From: a virus
IMG/VR virus record: IMGVR_UViG_3300023049_000209
Coordinates: 1 to 61,484 of that record
DNA: 61,484 nucleotides
Direction: 5' to 3' (one strand)
In this document: positions 51,411 through 58,047 of the stretch, in pieces
Position numbering within the stretch: position 1 is the stretch's first letter
Layout: each line of letters opens with the position of its first letter
Notes under the pieces: model-generated
The model's input: only the letters and a program-made list of their open reading frames with translations
What the model was told of the DNA's origin: nothing
The model's database searches: none
Program-made: the position numbers and the translations under genes

Positions 51411-51480
51411 AGTTCTAAGAGGATTCGAACCCCTATCTCTCGGTCCGTAGCCGAGTATTCTATCCGTTGAAATATAGAAC
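51411..51480 (-). tRNA. tRNA-Arg (ACG)
   Basis: Anticodon stem CTCGG/CCGAG with loop CTACGGA (anticodon ACG, normally edited to ICG). T-arm GGGGTTCGAATCCTC. Acceptor GTTCTAT/TTAGAAC with a mismatch in the last pair. Slightly degenerate but plausible. Confidence 0.75.
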
Positions 51481-51481
51481 T

Positions 51482-51512
51482 AAAAAAGCCTTTCAAATAA
51501 ATTCGAAAGGCT
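51482..51512 (-). terminator. minus-strand hairpin terminator
   Basis: AGCCTTTC and GAAAGGCT form an 8-bp stem followed by T6 on the minus strand, between tRNA-Arg and the micro-ORF at 51534. Confidence 0.65.
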
Positions 51513-51533
51513 AATAATATTTTTAAAAAATAA

Positions 51534-51605
51534 TTACACACACAATCGAATCTCTTTCGAAATTATTAAGCGACTTGAACTACTCGATGTGTTTATAAGT
51601 TTCAT
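51534..51605 (-). CDS. possible micro-ORF inside the tRNA cluster
   Basis: Twenty-three codons, MKLINTSSSSSRLIISKEIR, with a promoter-like AATATATAGTATA directly upstream and a terminator directly downstream. It has the same arrangement and a similar start (M-x-x-INT) as the micro-ORF at 52023. Sequence may alternatively be a decayed tRNA (ACACAT/GTGTGT ends). Confidence 0.3.
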   Translation of the reverse strand: MKLINTSSSSSRLIISKEIRLCV

Positions 51606-51636
51606 TATACTATATATTATTTTTATTAAACTCTAG

Positions 51637-51708
51637 CACGGACGGAGAATTTCGAAATCTCATCTACGATTTTGGAGATCGTTATTCTAGCCTTTGAACT
51701 ACGTCCGT
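51637..51708 (-). tRNA. tRNA-Trp (CCA)
   Basis: Acceptor ACGGACG/CGTCCGT, anticodon stem ACGAT/ATCGT with loop CTCCAAA (anticodon CCA), T-arm GAGATTTCGAAATTCTC. Full cloverleaf. Confidence 0.9.
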
Positions 51709-51717
51709 ATTATTTAG

Positions 51718-51791
51718 GGTGTATGAGGGGTTTCGAACCCCCGACCTTTGGCACCACAAGCCAACGCTCTACCTACTGAGCTACACACACC
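51718..51791 (-). tRNA. tRNA-His (GTG)
   Basis: Acceptor GTGTGTG/CATACAC with the extra G-1 facing C73, as in bacterial histidine tRNAs; anticodon loop TTGTGGT (GTG); T-arm GGGGGTTCGAAACCCC. Confidence 0.9.
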
Positions 51792-51802
51792 ATTTAATAT
51801 TG

Positions 51803-51875
51803 TGGAGAAGGTGGGGTTCGAACCCACGACACCTTGGTCTTCAACCAAGTGCTCTACCTACTGAGCTACTACTCC
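51803..51875 (-). tRNA. tRNA-Phe (GAA)
   Basis: Anticodon stem CTTGG/CCAAG with loop TTGAAGA (GAA), D-arm GTAGCTCAGTAGGTAGAGC, T-arm GTGGGTTCGAACCCCAC, acceptor GGAGTAG/CTTCTCC with one mismatch. Confidence 0.9.
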
Positions 51876-51880
51876 ATGTG

Positions 51881-51955
51881 TAATCCTGGTGGGGTTCGAA
51901 CCCACGACCCTCTGTTTAAAAGACAGATGCTCTAAACCAACTGAGCTACAGAATT
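51881..51955 (-). tRNA. tRNA-Lys (TTT)
   Basis: Anticodon stem TCTGT/ACAGA with loop CTTTTAA (TTT), D-arm GTAGCTCAGTTGGTTTAGAGC, T-arm GTGGGTTCGAACCCCAC, acceptor AATTCTG/CAGGATT. First tRNA of the cluster in transcription order; suits the AAA-rich phage. Confidence 0.9.
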
Positions 51956-51964
51956 ATATAAAAC

Positions 51965-51997
51965 AAAAAAGCCGAATTTCTTTCGAAGCTCGGCTTT
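51965..51997 (-). terminator. minus-strand hairpin terminator
   Basis: AAAGCCGA/TCGGCTTT stem followed by T6 on the minus strand, between the micro-ORF at 52023 and tRNA-Lys. It may also act as an RNA processing site before the tRNAs. Confidence 0.65.
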
Positions 51998-52022
51998 AAA
52001 TATATTTTTTACTATTTTTATA

Positions 52023-52121
52023 TCAAATCATAAAATTAGAACAAATAACATTCTTTACCGAGTTTGGACTAAACCAAAACGACTTTTTACTAAAATGCTT
52101 AAATGTGTTAATTGTTCTCAT
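52023..52121 (-). CDS. micro-ORF with phage promoter and terminator
   Basis: Thirty-two codons starting MRTINTFKHFSKKSFW. A perfect promoter motif lies just upstream (52127-52136) and a hairpin terminator just downstream. The peptide INTFKHFSKKS resembles the targeting-like motif of other proteins. Possibly a real micro-protein, or the leader of the tRNA transcript. Confidence 0.45.
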   Translation of the reverse strand: MRTINTFKHFSKKSFWFSPNSVKNVICSNFMI

Positions 52122-52126
52122 TATTC

Positions 52127-52136
52127 TATATATTAA
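52127..52136 (-). promoter_or_regulatory. phage promoter motif TTAATATATA
   Basis: A perfect minus-strand copy 5 nt before the micro-ORF start; the only strong candidate to drive the tRNA cluster. Confidence 0.5.
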
Positions 52137-52244
52137 AATTATTTTCTCTCTTTGTACTTTTCTTTAAAAATCTTATATTTATTTTACTATGCAAATATAA
52201 AACTATTAAATGGTTCTCACAAGTTTTATTATAATTATTTTTAA

Positions 52245-52454
52245 TTATCCACCATATACATCAGTAACTCTATCATTACTAATAATAAAATTCATTCTAT
52301 TCTGATTAGCATCCATATCTAACATAGGAGAATTGCCATTGTTACTAACCACCCTTGTGACGTAGCCACCATTTTCTGCATGTTTAGTAGCTTCGCCCAA
52401 AGTTTTACCAATATAGTCTGCTTTAGTTATAATTCCATTGTCTCTAAGTTTCAT
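52245..52454 (-). CDS. I78/potato-inhibitor-I-like protease inhibitor
   Basis: A 69-residue protein: IGKTLGEATKHAENGG at about 15-30, then VTRVVSNNGNSPMLDMDANQ and NRMNFIISNDRVTDVYGG. This order (a G-x-x-x-x-A helix, R-V strand, D-x-x-x-x-R-x-N strand, and terminal V-x-x-V-x-G) is that of I78/chymotrypsin-inhibitor-2-type proteins. The reactive loop would be around SNNGNSPMLDMD. It has no signal peptide, so the target would be a cytoplasmic protease of host or phage. Inferred from pattern only. Confidence 0.5.
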   Translation of the reverse strand: MKLRDNGIITKADYIGKTLGEATKHAENGGYVTRVVSNNGNSPMLDMDANQNRMNFIISNDRVTDVYGG

Positions 52455-52518
52455 ATCTTTTGTTATTTAGTATTATATTAATTTAAAACAATAAGTTTAG
52501 AAATGTGGTCTTAATATT

Positions 52519-52528
52519 TTAATATATA
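52519..52528 (+). promoter_or_regulatory. phage promoter motif TTAATATATA
   Basis: A perfect copy 5 nt before the nucleotidyltransferase start at 52534. Confidence 0.5.
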
Positions 52529-52533
52529 TAATT

Positions 52534-53277
52534 ATGAAAGTAACTAAGTTTTTAGAATTTGTGGAAAAGGATTTCGATGCAGTTAAATCTTTTCACATAA
52601 AAGATGAATTAAACACTAAAGTTTGGGAAGATAAAAGTATGAAAGAAGAGGTGCGTGAAAAGTTATTAACTATATCACAAGACTTTTATAATACAACTAG
52701 CCTAAATGTTGAAATAGATGATATTACCTTAACTGGATCACTGGCTAACTTTAATTGGTCTGATAAATATTCAGACTTTGATTTACACATAATAATAGAT
52801 TTTGAAAAGGTTAACTCTGATACTAAATTAGTTAAGAAGTTTACAGATTCTGCTAAAAATCTATGGAACAAATCACACGATATATATGTTGATGGATTTG
52901 AAGTAGAAGTCTATATACAAGACATTAAAGAACCACATAGGTCTTCTGGTGTGTATTCAGTACTTAATACTAAATGGAACATAGAACCTGTTAGAGTAGA
53001 CTTTATACCCGATGAGATGGATATTAGAGAGAAAGCTAAGGGTGTTATGATGCTCGTTGATGACCTAGAAGACGAAATAAACAAATACGACTATAATGAC
53101 TATAAAAAGCGTGTCAAAAAAGTTTGGGATAAAATAAAAAAATACAGAAAGTCTGGTCTAGAGAGTGAGAGTGGGGAGTATTCTACAGGTAATTTAGTTT
53201 TTAAGCTTTTAAGGCGCAACGGTTACATAGAAAAGGTTCTTAACTTAAGAAAAGAGTCTTATGAAAAACAATTTTAA
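52534..53277 (+). CDS. nucleotidyltransferase-fold protein with targeting-like N-terminus
   Basis: A 247-residue protein. It starts MKVTKFLEFVEKDFD (targeting-like). The polymerase-beta-type catalytic site is clear: TGSLANFNWSDKYSDFDLH at about 67-85, with the GS motif at 68-69 and metal Asp residues at 81 and 83; a third acidic residue lies in GFEVEVYIQD at about 121-130. The C-terminal part is helical and basic. Such enzymes add nucleotides to RNA, proteins or small molecules; the substrate is unknown. Homing endonuclease 2 begins 3 bp after its stop. Confidence 0.7.
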   Translation: MKVTKFLEFVEKDFDAVKSFHIKDELNTKVWEDKSMKEEVREKLLTISQDFYNTTSLNVEIDDITLTGSLANFNWSDKYSDFDLHIIIDFEKVNSDTKLVKKFTDSAKNLWNKSHDIYVDGFEVEVYIQDIKEPHRSSGVYSVLNTKWNIEPVRVDFIPDEMDIREKAKGVMMLVDDLEDEINKYDYNDYKKRVKKVWDKIKKYRKSGLESESGEYSTGNLVFKLLRRNGYIEKVLNLRKESYEKQF

Positions 53278-53279
53278 TA

Positions 53280-55196
53280 ATGGTCAAGACTGAAAAAATT
53301 ACTATAAAAAGAAGAAATTGTTATAAACTAAAATTATATACAGAGTTAGGTTATAATGTAAATGATGATGAGTTTGTAATTGATATAACACACCTCAATA
53401 AAGGTTCTAGGATAAACATATCAGTATTGTGTGATAATTGTAATATTTCAAAAGAAATGCCTTATAAGGACTATAATCGCTTTAATACATATCCTAAATA
53501 TACTTGCCCTAAGTGTAAAAGAAAGGAAACAAATGTAAATAGGTATGGTAAAGAGTATGTTGGTGCAGTAGAAGAATTTAAGGAAAAGACAAAGAAGACC
53601 AATTTAGAAAAGTATGGATTCGAATATCCTAATAAATCTAAAGGTGTGAAAGATAGAATAAAAGAAACTAACTTAGAAAGATATGGTGTTGATAACACTT
53701 TTAAGTCAAGTGTTATCAAAAATAGAATAAAAGAAACTAACTTAGAAAGATATGGATTCGAATATTATTCTAAAACTGATGAGTATAATGATAAGGTAAA
53801 GAGCACTACTTTAGAAAGACATGGTGCTGAACATTATTCTAGAACAATTGAATATAAGACTAGAACAGAAAGTACTAATTTAGAAAGATATGGAGTAACA
53901 AACCCTATGATGTTAAGAGAAAATAAGGATAAAGTAAGAGATACTTTTAATGAAAGGTATGGTGGATTTACACTAAATTCAGAAGTACTTATTAACAAAG
54001 TTAAATGTACTAATTTGGAAAGATATGGTGTTGAATATTATTCTAAAACTGATGAGTATAAAAATAAAGTTAAAAGTACTAATTTAGAAAGATGGGGTAA
54101 CGAGTATTACACAAAAACAGATGACTATAAGGTAAAGTCTAGGAAAACTTTCCATAATAATTGGGGCGCAAACCATACTCATTTATCATCATTATATAGA
54201 AAAAATAATTTTAAAATAGATAATGATGGTAGTTTTATAGAATACATAGGGGAAAGTATGTCAAGGTTTAAATGTGATTTAGGTCATAATTTTGAAATTA
54301 GTTGCACAAACTTTACAGACAGAAAAAAAAATAACATACCACTCTGTACTGTTTGTCATCCAATAGGTAACTCTACTTCATTAAAAGAGATTGAGTTATA
54401 TGACTATATAAATTCAATTTACAATGGAAAAATTATACAATCCTATAAAGATGGTTTAGAGATTGATATATATCTTCCCGAGTTAAATTTAGGATTTGAG
54501 TTTAATGGAATATATTGGCATTGTGATAAATATAAGGATAAATATTACCATATAAACAAAACGAAACATTTTAAGGACAAAGGGATTAGGATTATACACA
54601 TATGGGAAGATGATTGGGTAGATAGGAAATATATAATAAAAAGCCAAGTGAGAAATTGGCTAGGTTTAGTACGTAGTAAGATATGGGGTAGAAAATGTGA
54701 GATAAAAGAAGTTGATTATAATATATCTAGTTTGTTTTTAGAGAAAAACCATATACAAGGAAGTAATAAATCTTCTTTGAAGGTAGGATTATATCATGAA
54801 GGTGTATTAGTAAGCCTTATGTGTTTTGATCATTTTGAGGGTAGAAAAAAAATGCTTGATAACCATTGGAATATAAGTAGGTTTTGTAATTCATTAGATA
54901 CGTCCGTAGTTGGTGGTGCTAGTAAACTATTTAAATATTTTATAAGGAAATACTCACCTGAAAGAGTAGTGAGTTATTCTGATTTAGATTGGAGTCAAGG
55001 TGATATATATTATAAGTTGGATTTCAGTATGGTTAAGATTATAAAACCAGATTATAAATATTTGGTTGGTAAGGAAAGAAAACACAAATCTAATTTTAGA
55101 AAATCTAGAACTAGTATAAGTGAATCTAAATTAGATTTGCACAAAATTTGGGACTGTGGTAAATATAAGTTTGAGATTAATTTAAAAAATAAGTAA
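53280..55196 (+). CDS. free-standing homing endonuclease 2 (Vsr-like, LERYG-repeat family)
   Basis: A 638-residue paralog of homing endonuclease 1. It has an N-terminal zinc site (CDNC, CPKC at about 39-79) and then about nine tandem 23-residue repeats of the type KETNLERYGVDNTFKSSVIK (about 85-300). The nuclease region at about 395-455 reads EIDIYLPEL, GFEFNGIYWH, YHINKTKHFKDKGI, IWEDDW. A C-terminal GNAT-like domain follows at about 475-630 (FLEKNHIQGS, VVGGASKLFKYF, YYKLDFSM). It has the most repeats of the three. It lies directly after the nucleotidyltransferase gene and 5 bp before the next gene, so it was inserted cleanly between two plus-strand genes. Confidence 0.75.
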   Translation: MVKTEKITIKRRNCYKLKLYTELGYNVNDDEFVIDITHLNKGSRINISVLCDNCNISKEMPYKDYNRFNTYPKYTCPKCKRKETNVNRYGKEYVGAVEEFKEKTKKTNLEKYGFEYPNKSKGVKDRIKETNLERYGVDNTFKSSVIKNRIKETNLERYGFEYYSKTDEYNDKVKSTTLERHGAEHYSRTIEYKTRTESTNLERYGVTNPMMLRENKDKVRDTFNERYGGFTLNSEVLINKVKCTNLERYGVEYYSKTDEYKNKVKSTNLERWGNEYYTKTDDYKVKSRKTFHNNWGANHTHLSSLYRKNNFKIDNDGSFIEYIGESMSRFKCDLGHNFEISCTNFTDRKKNNIPLCTVCHPIGNSTSLKEIELYDYINSIYNGKIIQSYKDGLEIDIYLPELNLGFEFNGIYWHCDKYKDKYYHINKTKHFKDKGIRIIHIWEDDWVDRKYIIKSQVRNWLGLVRSKIWGRKCEIKEVDYNISSLFLEKNHIQGSNKSSLKVGLYHEGVLVSLMCFDHFEGRKKMLDNHWNISRFCNSLDTSVVGGASKLFKYFIRKYSPERVVSYSDLDWSQGDIYYKLDFSMVKIIKPDYKYLVGKERKHKSNFRKSRTSISESKLDLHKIWDCGKYKFEINLKNK

Positions 55197-55201
55197 ATAA
55201 A

Positions 55202-55894
55202 ATGATAAAAATATCTGAAATAGAAAATGTAATTAGCGATATATTTGATGAGAATAGCGGAATGGTTAATTCTGTCGAAACTTTATATGAATCAACTATT
55301 GATAAAAAGTTTTTAAAACTAGTTATTTCAATACATGGGTTAAAGGCTGAGGATGTATCTATAATACACACTAAATTTATATTTAAAGTAGATTTAGACA
55401 AAACTGTGTTAGAAGATAATTCATTTGTATATTTATATGATATAAATTGCATTTACCATAAGGTAGATTTTGATTCAATTATAGATTTAAAGAAAAGAAT
55501 GGAGGATATAATAGAGTCAAATGATTTTGGTGATGATTTACAAACACTATCAGACTTTATAGAAGCACCTGCAATGTTTTTAAATTTTTATATGAGGAAA
55601 AATAAGATAACAGACTATTCAGTATTTGAGGTTAAGTACCAGCCTAAATTTAAAACAACACCATGTTCTAAAACTACTTTTGATTTCGAAATAAACATAA
55701 ACAATAGCTATAAGATAGACTTATCAATTAAAAAAGAGATACCAGAGGATTTGGACTCTAGCGTATATTATAGATTTTTTTATAAGTTTATGGGTGAAAT
55801 CGAAGAGGTTGAATCAGATGATATAAAAAATATACATATGACTATTGGATCTAATATTTCTAAAATTCTAGATAGAAAACTTAAGAATAAATAA
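55202..55894 (+). CDS. hypothetical protein
   Basis: A 230-residue protein starting MIKISEIENVISDIFDEN. Alternating strands and helices with a central beta-rich block (LKLVISIHGLKAEDVSIIHT, KFIFKVDLDK) and a similar second block (KTTFDFEININNSYKIDL), suggesting an internally duplicated domain. No family recognised. It was probably next to the nucleotidyltransferase before the homing enzyme arrived. Confidence 0.65.
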   Translation: MIKISEIENVISDIFDENSGMVNSVETLYESTIDKKFLKLVISIHGLKAEDVSIIHTKFIFKVDLDKTVLEDNSFVYLYDINCIYHKVDFDSIIDLKKRMEDIIESNDFGDDLQTLSDFIEAPAMFLNFYMRKNKITDYSVFEVKYQPKFKTTPCSKTTFDFEININNSYKIDLSIKKEIPEDLDSSVYYRFFYKFMGEIEEVESDDIKNIHMTIGSNISKILDRKLKNK

Positions 55895-55900
55895 GATATC

Positions 55901-56116
55901 CTAAAACATTTTAAAGTCTTTATAACCCTTATTATGATCAAACCTAGATTCTAGGTATTTATCTAGTTCAATACACATCTCATATTCTTCATAGTCTGAT
56001 AGTAATTCTATCACAATCTTTATTATATCTTTTGAGTATATTTTTAAGTTTTTACCATAAGGTCTGTTTGTGAAAATTCTTTCATAAACCTCATACGCAT
56101 CAATGGTCTCAGTCAT
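55901..56116 (-). CDS. small helical protein coupled to gp47
   Basis: A 71-residue acidic helical protein starting MTETIDAYEVYERIFTN. Its start overlaps the end of the gp47-like gene by 8 nt, so it is translationally coupled. In T4 a small gene (46.1/46.2) lies between 47 and 46; here this protein could be an accessory of the recombination nuclease. No family recognised. Confidence 0.65.
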   Translation of the reverse strand: MTETIDAYEVYERIFTNRPYGKNLKIYSKDIIKIVIELLSDYEEYEMCIELDKYLESRFDHNKGYKDFKMF

Positions 56117-57248
56117 TATCGTTTTTGTTAAGCTTAAAGTTATCTTTATATATTCCTATTATGTTAGAATAATGCTCTAATATCCCATCCTTAAATTTAT
56201 TATTATCATATTTTTGCTTTAGAATATACTCCTTTACATAATCTTCATAATCTAGTTGAATAGATATATCTAAGTTATCTTCATTAAATTCTTCATTTAC
56301 TGAATCTACTTCATCACCATCCTCTAAATCATTTGTTATATCGTCTATATAGTCCACAGAGGCAAACTTACCACTTTCTAGTAGTATTTCTAATTTTCTT
56401 CTAAGTTTCCTATCATTAATCAATAAATTATTAGATATGAATAAGTCTATATAGTCTTTAGTATCCTTTAATTCTTCTAAAGTATCTAAATCGCTCTCTT
56501 GTGTTACTTTAACTCTTTTAAATACTGGCGAGACATTGTTTTCTATAAATTCTTCTTTATCATTTTCTGTATCAATAACAAACATACCTTTTTGGTCACC
56601 ATAATCATTTCTATCCATCTGAAAGTTAGAGCCTATAAATGTGAAGTTCTTATTCCTTTGAACTAAATGTATATGACCAGAATAAACACCTTTAAATCCT
56701 TTAAATTCATCAACACCAATCATATCATTGTTTTTATGACCAACTGATGTTAAATGCATTTTAGCACCATTTAAATCAGAATGACAAAGAACATAATCAC
56801 AATCCTTATTCTCATTTAAATGTCTTATCTGTTCACTCTTTTTCTCAAAATAAGGCATCATAAGGAACTTATAACCATTATACTCTAGTGTTGATACCTT
56901 ATCGTAAATACTAACACCTGGTATGTACTTAAAAGGTCTTATAGTGTTTATCTCATCGCTACTTCTAGACCAACAGTCATGGTTACCAACAAGTATATGA
57001 AATGGTGCTATTTGTGCTATCCTTTCAACTTGATCCATTCCAAAATTTAATAGATTAATGGGTACAACATTTCTATTATCAAAAAAATCACCTAGGTGGA
57101 TAATTATATCACCTTCTTTTACCTCCCTCTTTAGAGTAGGTATTAAGAAGTCATCAAAGTACTCCTTGTGAACTTTCAACCACTTGTCAGTCTTATTGGG
57201 ATAACCCAAACCAATGTGTGTATCTCCTATCAAAAATATCTTTGCCAT
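56109..57248 (-). CDS. gp47/SbcD/Mre11-type recombination nuclease subunit
   Basis: A 379-residue metallophosphoesterase. Motifs in order: FLIGDTHIG (about 5-13), HLGDFFDNRN (about 51), VGNHDCW (about 87), CHSDLNG (about 155) and SGHIHL (about 191), giving the two-metal nuclease site. After the core a C-terminal region of about 130 residues should bind the ATPase subunit gp46/Rad50, which is not in the window. The T4 46/47 complex resects DNA ends for recombination-dependent replication. Length fits the family. Confidence 0.85.
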   Translation of the reverse strand: MAKIFLIGDTHIGLGYPNKTDKWLKVHKEYFDDFLIPTLKREVKEGDIIIHLGDFFDNRNVVPINLLNFGMDQVERIAQIAPFHILVGNHDCWSRSSDEINTIRPFKYIPGVSIYDKVSTLEYNGYKFLMMPYFEKKSEQIRHLNENKDCDYVLCHSDLNGAKMHLTSVGHKNNDMIGVDEFKGFKGVYSGHIHLVQRNKNFTFIGSNFQMDRNDYGDQKGMFVIDTENDKEEFIENNVSPVFKRVKVTQESDLDTLEELKDTKDYIDLFISNNLLINDRKLRRKLEILLESGKFASVDYIDDITNDLEDGDEVDSVNEEFNEDNLDISIQLDYEDYVKEYILKQKYDNNKFKDGILEHYSNIIGIYKDNFKLNKNDND

Positions 57249-57331
57249 ATTGCTTATTTATATAATTATACCATATTTAATGTAAAAGTTGTTTTTTTGA
57301 TTTAATATATATACTAGAGAGATAAAATACA

Positions 57332-57341
57332 TTAATATATA
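57332..57341 (+). promoter_or_regulatory. phage promoter motif TTAATATATA
   Basis: A perfect copy 24 nt before the tail-tube start, with a second partial copy at about 57302-57311. Confidence 0.5.
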
Positions 57342-57365
57342 AAATATAAAAAATAACTAAAAATT

Positions 57366-57995
57366 ATGCCATTACCACATTTTACACAAATATCAAACGT
57401 AGGAAGTCCAGGTGGACCAGGGACACTCCCAGATGAGGTTGTATATCTAAACCTATTTGAAGTAACCTTTATTTTACCAGTTATCTTACAAGCACAAGGT
57501 AGAGATCCTATTCTTTTGCTAGAAAATGCCACTAAAATAGATTTAAATGCAGCCAACCTAACTGCCTTTGATATTCAGAGCGTAACGCAACGTTACAAGT
57601 ACTCTACAAGAGAGTTTCTAACCACACCTACTAAAACATCTGGTGAGGTAAATATACCTTTTCAGGTAAATGTTAATCAAGAAGGTGCTATGGAGACATG
57701 GAACACAATGAAAGCATGGTATGATTTAGTATTTAATTCACAAAATGGCTCACTTCACTATAAGAGTGACTTAATTGGGACTATAATAGTTAACCAACAT
57801 GATAAAAAAGGTGTTGTATTAAGACGAGTTACCTTCCAAAACGTTCAAATGAAAAAGTTAGACGGATATGACTTAGATTGGAGTTCTAATGATATCATCA
57901 AAGAAGTCACTGCAAATTTTGCATGGGATTACTTTATTGATGAATACATAGACCAAAACTTTACTATTAACCCACCATTAGTATCGGGTTACTAA
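57366..57995 (+). CDS. tail tube protein, gp19-like
   Basis: A 209-residue beta-rich protein. Pattern: VVYLNLFEVTFILPVILQ, NLTAFDIQSVTQRYKYSTR, NIPFQVNVNQEGAMETWNTM, RRVTFQNVQMKKLDGYDLDW, KEVTANFAWDYF. This is the fold order of T4 gp19-type tube subunits (two sheets forming the hexameric ring). Pro-rich start and end may be flexible. The strong promoter motif before it and the terminator after it suggest high-level single-gene expression. Confidence 0.75.
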   Translation: MPLPHFTQISNVGSPGGPGTLPDEVVYLNLFEVTFILPVILQAQGRDPILLLENATKIDLNAANLTAFDIQSVTQRYKYSTREFLTTPTKTSGEVNIPFQVNVNQEGAMETWNTMKAWYDLVFNSQNGSLHYKSDLIGTIIVNQHDKKGVVLRRVTFQNVQMKKLDGYDLDWSSNDIIKEVTANFAWDYFIDEYIDQNFTINPPLVSGY

Positions 57996-58010
57996 TAAAT
58001 AATAATTTAT

Positions 58011-58047
58011 AAAAAAAGCCAAATAATGATTTATTTGGCTTTTTTTT
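58011..58047. terminator. bidirectional terminator after the tail tube gene
   Basis: AAAAAAAGCCAAATAA and its complement pair around TGAT, with T8 downstream. It also overlaps the end of the convergent homing endonuclease 3. Confidence 0.85.

Noticed and set aside
53520-54150. Regularly spaced DNA repeats that look CRISPR-like
   Set aside because: They encode in-frame 23-residue protein repeats of homing endonuclease 2; no constant-length unique spacers.
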